From contig JALGPY010000002.1 of the NCBI GenBank assembly GCA_023055425.1, positions 155,693,345-155,757,344 of the forward strand: DNA of 64,000 nucleotides. Reading direction: 5' to 3'. Made by a program: the position numbers and the translations under genes. Shown in pieces: positions 1 to 11,878 of this stretch. Source of the DNA: Linanthus parryae. Taxonomy: Eukaryota; Streptophyta; Magnoliopsida; Ericales; Polemoniaceae. The notes under the pieces are model-generated. The model ran no database searches, was not told where the DNA came from, and saw only the letters and a program-made list of their open reading frames with translations. Within the stretch, counting starts at the first letter, position 1, and every line of letters starts with the position of its first letter.

Positions 1-143
1 GATTTTAATATGTTTGCTCTTCAGCAAAATTTTCACAACATTGCTCCAAAAATTGTCTTTGCTTTTGCTCTTCCAAATGCTCCATCTATTGAAGCTACGC
101 TTTTGCCAATTTCGACCAATTTTTTTTTTCAAAAGTGTGTCTG

Positions 144-277
144 CTCCTTCTCTTGGAGATGCTATAAGGTTCTATCTCTGCAGCCTTAATTTCATACTAT
201 GTCGTGTGTTCTCCTTCTCTTGGAGATGCTCTAAGGTTCTATCTCTACAGCATTAATTTCATACTTCGTCGTGTCTT
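144..277. repeat. Tandem duplication, two 67-bp units
   Basis: Two adjacent 67-bp units (144-210 and 211-277) both begin 'ctccttctcttggagatgct' and run through 'aaggttctatctct' to a 'tcgtgt' end, with a handful of substitutions. The equal length and head-to-tail layout show a local duplication by replication slippage or unequal exchange. No function is suggested. Confidence 0.85.
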
Positions 278-942
278 TCTTCACTGCTCTTCTTCTTGTT
301 CTAGAGATAGCACCTTCAACAACTACCCGAGATTGATCAGGCCTTAGTCACTCAATTCGAGCCCCACACCATGCCATCTCCTCTTATATCGAACCCTCCT
401 AATCTGGCTTAGGGGCAATTAGGAGTTGCTGCGAAAATTGTGGGTTTGCTCTGGGTTTCGGGATCGAGTTCTAGTGTTTGAAATCTCTGGTTGCATGTTG
501 GGATAATTGGGATGATCGACTATCTCTGTCCTGGGTTTTGTTCAGTTGGGGGTTGGACTGATGTTTCTGGGTTTTGAATTAGGGGTTTGTGGCCGTCGTT
601 GTACTCAGGACCTTCGGATTGAGGAAGAACTTGGATGTTTTTTTGGGTTTTGACGACTCCATGGTGGTGCTCTTTAGATTGGAGTTGGGCAGTTATGGGT
701 GGGTTTTGCTTGTGCTAGAAGTGATCGGAGCTTAAAGAGGTGATGGTGAGTATGAGTTCTGGAAAGGTGGAGGGGCTTGGCTGTGCGAGGAGGTTTATAT
801 GTGAAAAAGGGGGAAATGTTTTCCTGAATGTGGATTCAAGTGGTAGAGATGGTGGCCGCTCAGGTAGAGTTGCTTTGATTAGGTTTTGCAGGTTTCCCTA
901 GAGGGTTGAGCACCGAGACGAGGGTTGTGGGGTGGCACGATT

Positions 943-1024
943 CTGGGTCCATGTGGCGGTGATTGTGGTGGGAACGCCGGACTCTGGGTCCATGTGGCGG
1001 TGATGGTGGTGGTTGTGGTGGTGA
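943..1024. repeat. Short tandem duplication, 41-bp period
   Basis: The phrase 'ctgggtccatgtggcggtga' occurs at 943 and again at 984, giving two imperfect 41-bp units in GT/GG-rich sequence. This is a minor local duplication without a visible coding role. Confidence 0.7.
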
Positions 1025-1519
1025 TTGTTAGGACGATCTTACTGTTTTCATCATAAAAAGGACATCAAAGTCAAGTAACGGCTTAAACCGTTAACTGATG
1101 GAAGGAACTTTTCCTAGTTTGATATTGACTTATTTATTGCAAATGGGGTACATTTTTAGCAAGTTTTGATACTGGGTATTGCAATGTGATAGTTTCGGTA
1201 TACTGGGAGAAGGCATCAAGTAATTAAGGCTAAATGTAATGTTCTGAACTTTTAGACAATTTCAATAGTCTTTCAGCAGCTTTCAGGAAGTAAGGAGGAG
1301 ATGTTTTTTGAACCTGATCGAATTAATTTATGTACAACTAATTTTAATTTTATTTTTTTACAAATTATAATATTTATCATTATGAAATTGACATGCCACA
1401 TATTTTTGTAATTTTCTCTCTCACAATAGCTTCACAATCAATTTTACTAACATAATATTTCTGTATCTTACCAAACATGACATTTATGAATCATTACCAA
1501 ACAATATCCAATTAAAATT

Positions 1520-2374
1520 GGCAAAATTGCACCAGCGGTGTCCAAAGTTTATTTTTTCGGCAAGTAGGTACCCAAGGTTTAAAATCATGCACCACAGGTC
1601 TCAAACTTTCAAAATTTATTCAGCGGAGTACCCTTCCGTTAATTTTCTATCCATGTTGGAGGGAATAATATAAAAGTCTATTGTACCCTTCTTTTTAACT
1701 CCTAAATTTGTTTATAATTTACAACTAAATCAAAAAGATATTAAGAATAAGAAATTCTGATTTGAAAATATAGATATATGTAAATATAATGTATATTTTC
1801 ATAAAAATAACAAGCTTACATATATATGCACGAAAAATACAAATTATTACAATAAAAAATTATTCAAGAACGTTAAGTGTCAACTCGTGCGTCAGTTGGT
1901 AATTTGTACAAATATACTTTTACTTTATTGTTTTATTAAAAAAATATATATGTGAAATTATGAAATTTTGAGAAATAAAATTTCATAATAACTTTGTTTG
2001 AAAAAGGTTAAAAACTTTAAGATTGACCAATATATGTTAATAAAAACATATTCATAATTTTGAATGATGTAAAAATATGTAATCTTGATGAAAATAAACG
2101 ACATTATCTTATAAAATATATAATTATTACATTTAGATTTTTATTGTTTTTTAGTTTTGTTGTCAAATTTGCCATTTTAGAAAAGATAGCGGTGAAAATG
2201 AAGGGTTTGATAGTCTTTTTATATTATTCTGTCCAATATGGACGAAAATTTAACGGAGGGGGTACCCTGTTGAACGAATTTTGAAAGTTTGGGATCAGTG
2301 GTACACGATTTTAAAGTTTTGGTACTCACTTGCCGAAAAAAGTAAACTTTGGGTACTTGTGGTGCAATTTTTCC
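1520..2374. mobile_element. Non-autonomous DNA element with about 185-bp terminal inverted repeats
   Basis: The left end (about 1520-1705, starting 'ggcaaaattgcacca') reads as the reverse complement of the right end (about 2190-2374, ending 'ggtgcaatttttcc'). The two arms match along their length with scattered changes, sharing for example 'caaactttcaaaatt' and 'gaataatataaaa'. The interior is AT-rich and codes for nothing recognisable. Long TIRs over an empty interior are typical of non-autonomous Mutator-like (MULE) or foldback elements. The flanking 9-mers (1511-1519 and 2375-2383) agree at only about 5 of 9 positions, so the target duplication is not established and the superfamily remains open. 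Confidence 0.7.
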
Positions 2375-2625
2375 TCAAAAATCACAACAGTTTCTTACAG
2401 TGATTCACACAGCAATTTCTAGCACTACTACAACATTCTCAAACTAGCCGTAAATTCAACTAAATGAATTGCTGGTAGAGCCAAACAATGTTACGTTAGC
2501 GTATATATTATGCTACCAGTGTGTTGCACTTGAGTCTTATTAGATGTATTGCTTTAAATTGTGCATTTAATTTAAACAGTATGATAATTGTTTGTTCAAT
2601 GTACACGACAAACAGGTAAATCTTC

Positions 2626-2659
<34 letters not shown>
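2626..2659. repeat. Microsatellite (TA)n followed by (TATG)n
   Basis: An uninterrupted TA run of about 22 bases passes into a short TATG run. It is a simple sequence repeat in intergenic DNA. Confidence 0.95.
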
Positions 2660-2660
<1 letters not shown>

Positions 2661-3453
2661 ATTGTGTGTGATTCTAGGATTCTCTCCCCCTTCGATAATT
2701 TATCTTCTCCTCTCTCTGCCTTCGGGCGATATTTACTTAGTCTCTCTCACGTCTTGTGATCTCTCTTTCACTGCTTTGACTTCTTAATTTCTTTCTATTT
2801 CGCTCCTTGTCTTTTACTGATCCAATCTTCTCTCAACTGCCTGCAATATTTTCTTTCTCTCTTAAAATTTCTCATTGCCCCATTAATCTCTCTGTGATTG
2901 ATCAGTGTGCTGCAATCTTTGCTTCCTGAAAGAAGCCAAACATTACAAAGTCTGGACGCGCCGATTCTGGGTTGTGGCGTTTCTGGAACCGGCGGGTTAG
3001 AAGCTAAATCGTCCGGTTTTGGCTCTGGGCTCGTACTTTGATGGGTCCGGTACTACCTTGAACCAACTTGTGGACATGCCTAGACTATAGTTTAATTATT
3101 GAGTTTGGACGTAAGTGAAAACTATCCATAACTGTTAGGATTAAAGGACAAATCTGATCATCTCATCCTTATAAATACCCTTCCATCACGGCTATGGTTC
3201 TTATGCTTTCAGCAGTATTCGATCAGATACAGAATAGCTAGGGTTTCGAGAGAGAGAGAGATTCGAGCCATTTTAGTCCAGCATATCTTGTAAGACGAGA
3301 TCATTCACCCTTCCTCCATGACTAGCATCTGTGAAGAGGAGGTCTAGTTAAGTTTGTTCGTGTCAATACCATAGAGCGCTACAATATTCAGCGTTTGTGG
3401 TCGTAACTAGTTTGTGTGAATGATGTAAATCTCGAAGCATCAGATAATGCTCA
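2660..3453. other. Intergenic, CT-rich then leader-like; no gene seen
   Basis: The first part (2680-2890) is pyrimidine-rich. Further right, 'ccttataaataccc' (about 3167) followed by a GA run at 3249-3262 looks like a promoter plus untranslated leader, as found in genes or in copia LTRs. No open frame follows and no LTR partner was found, so it is left unassigned. Confidence 0.4.
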
Positions 3454-4940
3454 TGAAAGTGTTTAATGTAGACTAAATACAGGACCTAAATACTCTAGAA
3501 GGGGGGGGGGGTGGAATAGAGTATGGAAACTTTTTGCTACACACATTTTTTAACAAATTAACTTAGGTGAGGAACTCAAATCTCAAGGCCTTGAGATTTT
3601 AGAAAACAGTCAGAAACTTTCAAAGGCAAAATAGAAAGCTTCAAGACCTTGAACTTCAACCAGTTCTGAATAGCTTATAAACCCTAGTTTGATTAGAAAA
3701 TAACAAAAATGTAAAGTAAAGAACACAAGAAATTTACAGAGTTCAATCCCAATGGACCTAATCTCTGCCTGAGGGATCTAATCCCACCAGGATTGGGCAA
3801 ACACTTCTTATTACTCACACAGAAACAGCCCTAGATCTTCAAGCCTAAGTGATTTCCCTTACACTTATACAACTTGTGGTTCCAAACCTATCTAGTCTCA
3901 GCTACTAACTGTTGAGCTAACAAGAACCTCTTGTTGTTCACTTGAACAAACAAACACTAGGTTTAGTGAGGTTTTAGATATACAAAAGATAAGCAGATTA
4001 CAAAACAGATGAAGAACACAGTAGAAGAATAAGCTTGTGAAGGCCTGGATGTGTTCTTCTGGAAACTGGAATGATTGATCTTCTGAAATCTGGAATTGGA
4101 GCTTGAATGTCTGTGTGTTTGAATGAGTGATCTCCCACGAATATTTCACACCTCTCTCAGTTTTCTGCAAGCCTTCTCCTTTCAAAATTCAAACCAGTAT
4201 TTTATCTACTCACTGCAACTGAATGAGAGATTTTAGGATCTCAGTTCCTACAAATCCTCTTCCTGTTTCAACTGCAATTCAAACAACTCTGAGTAGATAT
4301 CCGTTGGAGTTTGTTGAGATTGCATTTGCACGTTTAACAAACCTGCAACAACATTAAAACATAGCAACAACAAAATCTAGAAATATAACAACACTAAGTC
4401 TGTTTGGTTTTCCAGTTTCTGATAAAAACTGGATGAAAGAATAAAACAATAATCTGATTAGCTTCTGACACATATAACTCATGATAAACTAGTTTAAGAC
4501 TCTTAGAAGTCATTAAACAATCACAATAATAAAGATCAAATCCTGCAAGAAATAATCAAATTAATTCTGTAAAGCTGTCAGCAGCTCAAGGCATATCTCA
4601 AGGCCTTGAAGCTCTGATCATGCTTCACAGTTTCTCAAATTTAAAACCAGAAATCTTTGATTCTCTCTGATCAGGATATCTGCAATTGTGTTAGATATAT
4701 AGAGAATATAAAACATAAGTATTTGCAGCAAATCTCTGATCTATATAATCAGATAGCCAATCTGCAACACAAGATTGTTAGAACATTCACCATAATAAAA
4801 ACTACTCTCAAGGCTTTGAAGATTTGTCAGTATCTCAAGGCCTTGGAGCATCATAAAAGCTTTGTCTTTGTCTTTCAACACTCAAAACAGTTACTTCTCA
4901 AAACACACTTAAGGGTCTTTGAGTCAAGAGCTCATTCACA
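3454..4940 (-). mobile_element. Solo LTR of a SIRE-type Ty1/copia family (minus orientation)
   Basis: Read on the minus strand this matches the LTRs of the complete element at 21325-29789. From its terminal TG to 'actctagaagg' there are exactly 38 bases, as in the other LTRs, followed by the same G-run (3500-3511). Further in, the segment around 3735-3900 aligns with 22060-22280 of the 5' LTR ('gagttcaatcccaatggacc', 'cctatctagt'). The family's palindromic motif CAAGGCCTTGAA and close variants occur at 3584, 4599 and 4836. No primer-binding site lies beside the LTR's inner end and no coding region follows, so it is a solo LTR. The right boundary is uncertain; 'gctca' occurs at 3449-3453 and 4930-4934 and could be a target duplication. 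Confidence 0.75.
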
Positions 4941-5864
4941 TGGGTCCTTGGTGGGTATTACCCAGAAAACTTTATGCATTTGATTTCCTGAAATTTAACT
5001 GTTTCAACTACACAAAACCTAATTGACAACCCAATTCCCATTTCTCTAACTCTCGTAATTCCTCCTGTCTTGTGACCTCCAGAGCATGTGTAATGGTAGA
5101 ACCAATCTTGGAGGGAGAGAATCAACAACTCCTCAAAGTGTTGGAATGTCTCAATTTTTTTCTCAACTAACGCCCATTGAGCTCGAAATTGAGGCCTAAT
5201 TGATCATTTTCAATGACCCTCCTTGAACATATTCTCGAATGACCTTGCCTCCCTCAAGCCCCACCGTCGATTTCCTCATGAAATCCCAGAAACAGGGAAA
5301 ATTGAAGTCTTTGAAACTTAATCAATTCACCATCCCCGAAACGAATCAATCCATATTATCTCTCTCTCTCTCTCTCCCTCTCTCTCTCTTTCTTGTACAC
5401 GACAATCTGTCGGCCAGAAAGACTTAAACCTGTCTCCTCCTCGAGACAACCAGACCTACACGAATAAAAAAATGAGCCCTATCATAAAAAACGAAAGGAA
5501 TCACCAAGTTCAAACAAGAAAACCATGAACCAAAACACTACAACAAATCGAACAAAAAGATTTAACGAACCCATAAAGTACTTAGTGGGAGGGATTGAGA
5601 GATACCCACAAAAATTAAATCTTTAAGAATCTTGATAAAGAGAATTTCTTAACCGAATCCACGAACTATGAAAAATGGAAAAATTGAAGAAATTGAAAAA
5701 CTAAAAAAACTTGAACAAAGTATATTAGATTGAGATCGATCGACCGAGATAGAGAAAAAGAAATATAGGTGTTTTGTGGTATTGTGGGTGCCACGGTGGT
5801 GGCTGATACTTTGGTGGTAGGTTTGGGGGGTGCATAGGTTTGAAAATAAGGACGAATAAGATGA
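4941..5864. other. Intergenic, with a CT microsatellite at 5359-5389
   Basis: No recognisable coding sequence. An interrupted (CT)n run of about 31 bases sits at 5359-5389. The rest is ordinary AC/AT-rich DNA up to the copia LTR that starts at 5865. Confidence 0.5.
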
Positions 5865-6258
5865 TGTTAGAAAATTACGTGTAGCGCCCAGTGGGGTGCT
5901 TCGTAATAAGACACAAACCCCTAGGGGGTATTCTGCAAACTAGCTAGAAGTTAGTCTATAAATAGAGTCAACTTCCTACTGAATAAGCACAGTGATATAC
6001 AGATAAATAAATCAGTTTATTCACTACTATAGGAACACTAGCCTCTCTCTAACATTCACACAAAGGTGGAACATGGTGTGAACCAAAGTGTTCGTCATAG
6101 AGATTCGCACTAGACTGCTAGGATCAAGAGGAACACGAGGGTAAGAAGCACAACGATCTTTTTGCGCTGCAATCTTTCAGGAAAAGAGGTAAACGCGAGA
6201 AACTTCCACTTTAATTCTGCGTTTAGATCTATATGTGTTAGATATGGTTTTCCCTTCA
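5865..6258 (+). repeat. 5' LTR of copia element A
   Basis: It starts TGTTAG and ends in CA two bases before a tRNA-iMet-type primer-binding site. It carries a TATA box and a short leader-like stretch, the expected U3-R-U5 layout. No second copy was found in the window. Confidence 0.7.
5957..5965 (+). promoter_or_regulatory. TATA box in LTR of element A
   Basis: 'tataaatag' lies about 300 bases upstream of the LTR end, a normal position for the U3 promoter of a copia LTR. Confidence 0.6.
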
Positions 6259-6259
6259 T

Positions 6260-6271
6260 TGGTATCAGAGA
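6260..6271 (+). other. Primer-binding site of element A (tRNA-iMet type)
   Basis: 'tggtatcagaga' begins two bases after the LTR. It matches TGGTATCAGAGC, the standard complement of the plant initiator tRNA-Met 3' end, at 11 of 12 positions. Confidence 0.8.
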
Positions 6272-8997
6272 CCTAAGCTTGTTCTTCGTGCCTAGTAACC
6301 CAGACCCGAATCAGACTTGTAAAATTCAATTTTTGAGTTTTCAGTTTTAGTAGACGAATATTATAATAGATATTTTCATGAGGATTCCAAAAATATAAAG
6401 TCTTAATTTTTTGGAAAAAAGTAGTGAAATATATCAACGTTTTAATTTCTGAAACAATATTAATTTGGACCATTTAGATCTGATCAATAAATCAAGTTTT
6501 TAGAAACTTGTTAAAATTGGGATTTGAACACATGATCGGGATCAAGACGAAGAGACAGTCCAACGATGTACAGATAACCCAAAACGGAGCACGCGAAGGC
6601 GGTGCGTGAGGCTCACGCGCCACTGACGATGCCCCCATGCGCCGAAGGGCTGGCAGCGACTGCTGACATGCGTTAGGGCTAACACGGCAACCACGTGTCA
6701 GATTTCATGGCATTTCAAGTAAGCCTAGGTGTTGACATGGCAAGCCACATGTCGCTGACCGGATCGCAACGTGGCGTTCGAGTCATAACGTGCTGACGTG
6801 GCAATCCGAACAGAGGATGGCGCCTGACGGACGCAGACGCAGCCTCCTTCGTCCACCATTTTTCGTCTGTTTTTTCTCGATACTCAAGTTGAAAGTCATA
6901 TTTTTTTTGGATATTTTTTCATACCTTTTGGTGAAACAAAAAAATTCAATAAATTTCAGATTAATTAATTATTGTTTAGCACACTTCTCGATGCAATTAG
7001 ACGTCCTTAAACACACTATTTTCAGCCCAATTTTTTTGAAAAGATTGAGATTATTTTTCCATACAGTCTATCATAGGTGGTGAGACCATAGGATTTTTGT
7101 AGCATGATTTGATTTTTTAGAGTAATTAGATTATTACTTATTAATTTCCAGTAATTAGTGTTTAATTATGGAAATTTCTATAAAATTTCAGAATGTTTAT
7201 TATTCTGTTTACATATTATTTTGAGTTAAATGGATGTGTTTGGTGCATGGATTTGGCATAGATTGGTTGTTTTGTTTATGTTTTTTTGTTTTGGTTTTAT
7301 TATGTATTCAAAATACGTCTGCGTGTCGTGCCTCTCTATATGCTCTATTTTATTTTATTCTCAACCACTCGCCTCTTAAGAGGTTCTTCTTATTAGAAAT
7401 AAGATAGTTTGTGAAGATTGAAGAAAGATGCTTCAAAGAGGAGGACAAACCAAAATACATGGCGCATGGTGCATGGTGCATATAAGCGAATTCAAAGACT
7501 ATAAGAAAGGTGTTCTTAAGAGACGAGGATGCGAGGAGTTAAATTCAAGATTTGCACAAGACGCATTCTCATTGATGAGAATGCACATGTTAGGGGACAC
7601 ATCCATGTATATTTGTTTTTATGCTTATGATTGTTTCATTTTTCTTAACTGCGTGTGATTGGATATACTGGCTTATCTCGCATGCTAAAAGACCTAAAAC
7701 AAAAGAGCTCACATTGGTAGACATGATTAAAATTGATAGGGTCATAAGTGATGAGATTTGATTCCTAGAATTGCTACTAGGTTTTGGTGGAGTCCTTATG
7801 TGACACTATTGAGTTTTAATCGATGTCTCATGTTTTAGGAGCTAATAAATGCTAGTATTAATTTCCGAACAATGTCTCAAATAAATTATGTCTAAATCAA
7901 AACTGTGAGGGCTAAATGGTAACAACAACAATGTGATGGATCGTCTTACCATGTACCAATCAATGGGAATAGCTTGTTGAACCTCCTATAAATGGTCAAA
8001 CCTATGATGATTAGTTGTCACAGCAGCACATATGCATTATCTTAAGGCTCACCAATAGTGGGAGGCAGTAAGCAAAGTAGTGTCATAGAGCATGCTATGC
8101 CAGACTGAGGAAATGACCTCATCGATAAAGTTTAAGACCTTGAAACTTAAGATTGTAGTAATTGATCAAAGAAGGATCTTGGATCCACCTTATCCATTTA
8201 TTTACATTGATTGTGAGTGATGACTCATAAATCACGCTTTAACTACGAGTGGTGAATCATGTCGCAATAATGAGTGCACTCGACGATAGCGTCTGAGAGC
8301 CATGCCATTTATGATCAGAGAGTCAAAGGCTGCCACAAGTTATCCGATTAGCGAAAAATATAATTTTTGCAATATCTTCCACATTTCATAAGGTACCATG
8401 AAGACGTATATGACACACTTTATGAGTGTTAAGATATTATGATAAGATCAAACATTGCTTGGTTCTAGGATCTAAGCAACTAGAGTTTGCTAAAGAATAC
8501 TAGTCTAGCATACTTCAGAAGTTTAAGCGATTAGAGATTGCTAATGCTGGTAGTGAAGTATCATTGGCAGATGCAGTCCCTAGCCCGGTGTTGAGAGCAT
8601 GAGTCAAAGGGAAGAGCAATGATAAGGACATCTAGGGGCAATAATGGTCTAAGACCAATAGCCCAAGACTGGAAAATGCAAAAGGGGCAAAAGTGGTTTC
8701 CTAGGACTAGAAACAAGGCCACAGTTGGCAGTAGTCTCTATTCTAGGGTTTCGTTCATTGATCAAAAGGATTATATTTGAGGGGATAGCCACCAAAGTTA
8801 TTTTTGGTAACAATTTTACTTTGGAACTGGTCATTTTATGTATGGCTTTGCGTTCTTATATTCTAGAAATATGACGCCTTAGAATCCTTGGATGTCACCT
8901 CTAGAGTAGTGGCTAAGATTCTTACAAATGACGCGCTAGATTAAGACACAAAATGACAGGGAAGGAAGTTCAGGCTAGTTAGAGTAGGCCTGCTTGA

Positions 8998-9640
8998 AAC
9001 GTTGTCCAAGGTACCCTTACTTGTGTGTGGCTCTTGGCTTATAATAAAGGCGAAACACAAACCATTCAGTAAAGCAGTAAGGACTATAGAGTATTTACAT
9101 CTTATTCATTATGTTATTGTGTTCCATTACGTGTTAGAGCTAAGATATGGTTCTTACTGTTCCATCTCATTCGTAGATGACTGTACGCGTCTCAACTATG
9201 TGCATTAGAAGTCGCGTGAGTTAGAGGCCCCAGAGGGATTCAGAAAGGTATCTAAGATAGGTAAAAACCATATGGGCATGAGAATATCTCTTTGAACAAA
9301 ATGAGACTGCGAGTATCTATCTGAGCAAGAGCTATGTGATGGAAAGGAATAGTAAGGGAGTTGGCCAATCCCCAGACTCCGCAGCAGGGAGCTATAGCGG
9401 ATAGAAAAAATATGATACTGTAATAGATGGTTTGATGTATGATAGCACGAAAAAATACAAGTTCCCTATTTTGAGAAGACACTTTTCTAAACGGCTATCG
9501 ACAACCAAGATCCCACCAACTTTGTAGCCACTACACCCTACGAGATCTGGACCAAAAGGCAACTTGAATTAGTTTACCTTAGGCCATGGGGATCGACAAC
9601 TTATGTGCTAACCAAATTTTCACAGGGATTGGAAGTTTGA
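8998..9640 (+). pseudogene. Copia integrase remnant of element A
   Basis: Conceptual translation with frameshifts gives a copia integrase core. The readable blocks are 'RYGSYCSISFVDDCTRLNYV' (about 9140-9207), a broken 'EYLSEQ..LC' block (about 9310-9345) and 'PYEIWTKRQLELVYLRPWGS' (about 9537-9597). Integrase inserts the element's cDNA into host DNA. Stops between the blocks show that this copy is inactive. It belongs to a different copia lineage from element B, whose equivalent block differs clearly. Confidence 0.75.
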
Positions 9641-9711
9641 CTCTAAATGGAAGAAGCTTATCTTCATGGAAGATGCGTATCTTCATCCGCTATCTAGAGC
9701 GTTCTAGGGGT

Positions 9712-10492
9712 TACGCATAGGAATATTGTCTCCAATGAGTAGTATGTCATCCACATATAAGACCACAAAAAGTAACAGAGCTCCCACTAACCTTCTTGTA
9801 GACACAATATTCATATTCATTCTTGATGAAGTCAAACTCTTTTAATGCTTCATCAAAACGTCGATTCCAATTCCTAGAAGCGTTCTTTAATCCATAAATG
9901 GATCGTTGTAGCTTATAGAATTTATTTGCATGCTCTGGATCCTAAGAACCCCCAGGTTGTATCATGTACACATCCTCGAGGAGGTTTCCATAAAAAAACA
10001 CTGTTTTGACTTCCATGTGCCAAATCTCATAGTCGTAGTAAGCTACAATAGCAAGTAGGATTCGGATGTATTTGGTCATTGCAACTGGTGAAAAGGTTTC
10101 ATCATAGTCTATACCATGAATCTGTTTGAATCCTTTTGCCTCGACCCTTATAGGTAATCACATTACCATCCCATGTCGGTCTTCTTCTTGAAGACCGACT
10201 TGCACCCTATGGGGCGTGCCCCTTGGGGTGGTTCCACCAAAGTCCATACTTTGATGGAATACATGGATTCCATCTCGGATTCCATGGATTTATGCCACTT
10301 CTGAGAGTCAGGACCTTTCATGGCCTCTCCATAGGTAGTAGGCTCATCATCTATGAGCAACGTGTCGCCTGAATCAGTTACGAGAAGTCCATAGCTCTCT
10401 AGCTCCTGGCGCACTCTACTGGACCTACGAAGCTCCTGTGTTATTTGAACAGGTTCCTCCACAACATTTTGCGGTTCCTGTTCATATTCCAT
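9712..10492 (-). pseudogene. Copia reverse transcriptase fragment of element B
   Basis: The N-terminal part (10163-10492) is open and ends in 'GARPIGCKSVFKKK', the conserved start of the copia RT domain ('W..V..P.GA..IGCKW.FK.K'). With frameshifts it continues through 'ETSSRMCT' and 'INSIS'-type blocks into 'LYVDDILLIGDNIPM' near 9715-9760, the catalytic YVDD motif. Sequence then stops, so the C-terminal RT and RNase H are absent. Role in an active element: copying element RNA to cDNA in virus-like particles. Confidence 0.8.
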
Positions 10493-10559
10493 AGTAGGAT
10501 CAATAGTTTGTGGTTCTTGAATTTCTTCAAGTTCTATAGTCCTCCCAATTGCTTCTTTA

Positions 10560-11494
10560 GAGTTAAATTCTCTTCATAGAAACACGCCGGTCCGAGCAAC
10601 AAACACTTTGTTCTCAGTTGGATTGTAGAAATAATATCCCTTAGTTTCCTAGGGTATCCCACAAACTTACACTTATCCGACTTAGGCCTGAGTTTGTCTG
10701 ATTGTAAATGTTTTACATATACATCTCAGCCCGAAATCTTCATGAACGATACTGTGGGACGCCTCCCACTCCACATCTCATGTGTTGTCTTCATGACCGA
10801 TTTAGAAGGATCACGGTTAATGGTGAAAGCTCCACACAACAGAGCATAGCCCCAAAATGATAAGGGAAGATCAGTTTGACAAATAATAGATCGAATCGTG
10901 TCTAACAGTGTTCGATTCCTTCTCTCGGACACACCATTCCACTGTGGCATTCCGGGTAGAGTGATTTGGGATATTATCCCACACTCTCTAAGATAGTTGT
11001 CAAACTCTTGGCTTAAGTATTCTCCTCCACGATCCGATCATAGAGCCTTGATACTTTTGCGAATTTGCTTCTCTACTTCATTCTTGAATTCTTTGAACTT
11101 TTCAAATGATTCGAATTTGACCTTCAATAAGGTATACAAATCCATATCTACTAAAATCATCAGTAAACGTAATGAGGTAGACATAACCACCCCTGGAAGG
11201 CGTGGCAAATGGCCCACATACATTAGTATGCATGAGCACCAATTGCTTACTAGTCCTCTCACCTTTCTTATTGAAAGGGAACTTTGTCAATTTTCCCAAT
11301 AAACAAGCCTCACATGTCTCATATGATTCAAAATCAAATGAGGCTAGGAATCCATCCTTATGGAGTCTAGATACACGTTTCTCGTTTATGTGGCCTAAAC
11401 TACAGTGCCATAGATAAGCATGATTTAAATATTTCATTTTAATCCTCTTGGTATTTATGTTATAGATAGGATTATTTAGATCAAGGATATACAA
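10560..11494 (-). pseudogene. Copia GAG-pre-integrase and integrase of element B
   Basis: 11102-11494 encodes 'YLWHCSLGHINEKRVSRLHK' and 'CEACLLGKLTKFPF', the His/Cys zinc-binding N-terminus of copia integrase. Next come 'HTNVCGPFATPSRGGYVYLI' (first catalytic Asp region) and 'FTDDFSRYGFVYL'. 11038-11262 carries part of the same core in another frame. 10726-10950 holds 'MPQWNGVSERRNRTLLD', which includes the catalytic Glu, and the C-terminal 'THEMWSGRRPTVSF'. Frameshifts separate the three pieces. Confidence 0.85.
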
Positions 11495-11554
11495 TCCATT
11501 AAATAATTGCGCACTACAATAGTGAAAACTATCAAAATAAATGGAGCAACAATT

Positions 11555-11875
11555 TTACTTTATTGAAATAGTAAAACCTTCCTTTTCCAAACAAGAAATA
11601 TTGTTTCTTCTCATTGCAGACACATAATAGAAATTATTTAATTCTAAAACTAATCCTGAAGGCAGAGACAACTCGTACACGCTTACATACAAAGCAGCAA
11701 ACTTCATTCCATTCCCAACGCGCATATCCATCTCCTCTTTAGCCAATCTTCTACTTCTCTTTAGATCCTGCACATTTCGACAAATGTGAGATCCACATCC
11801 AGTATCCAATACCCAAGATGAGGAGCAAGTAATATTGACATCTATAACAAAAATACCTGGTGGTGGTGGAATCAC
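11555..11875 (-). pseudogene. Copia aspartic protease region of element B
   Basis: A 106-codon frame contains 'WVLDTGCGSHICRNVQDLK', the copia protease active site (DTG followed by the usual 'SH.C'), then 'MRVGNGMKFAALYVSVYEL' and 'LNNFYYVSAMRRNNISCLE', typical of the domain's second half. The enzyme cuts the Gag-Pol polyprotein. It lies between the gag zinc knuckle and integrase, as expected for copia order. Confidence 0.85.
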
Positions 11876-11878
11876 TAT

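Larger units (their letters stand above)
1..1519. other. Intergenic stretch with no recognisable gene
   Basis: No frame here gives a protein I recognise; the longest ATG frame (14-256) is Leu/Phe/Ser-rich and low in complexity. The stretch is T-rich at first, then GT-rich (about 420-1030), then AT-rich. It contains two short local duplications listed separately. Around 1040-1210 there is a 'ccgttaactgatggaagg' type segment that resembles the interior of the TIR element further right, so it may be an older decayed repeat. Nothing else can be assigned. Confidence 0.5.
5865..9700 (+). mobile_element. Decayed Ty1/copia element A (5' LTR plus degenerate gag-pol)
   Basis: A 394-bp LTR with TG/CA ends (5865-6258) is followed by an initiator-Met-type primer site at 6260. 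There is then a long leader and a very degenerate coding region. Gag sequence is barely legible (about 8500-8750), but GAG-pre-integrase and integrase remnants are clear at 8998-9640. No 3' LTR exists: the copy stops at about 9700 where element B begins on the opposite strand. It is an old, dead copy with many stops and frameshifts. Confidence 0.75.

Noticed and set aside
5239..5427. 62-codon frame with a Ser/Leu run
   Set aside because: The run comes from the CT microsatellite at 5359-5389; no signal peptide logic or homology.
7428..7658. 76-codon plus-strand frame in the leader of copia element A
   Set aside because: No similarity to gag or any known domain; the region is degenerate.
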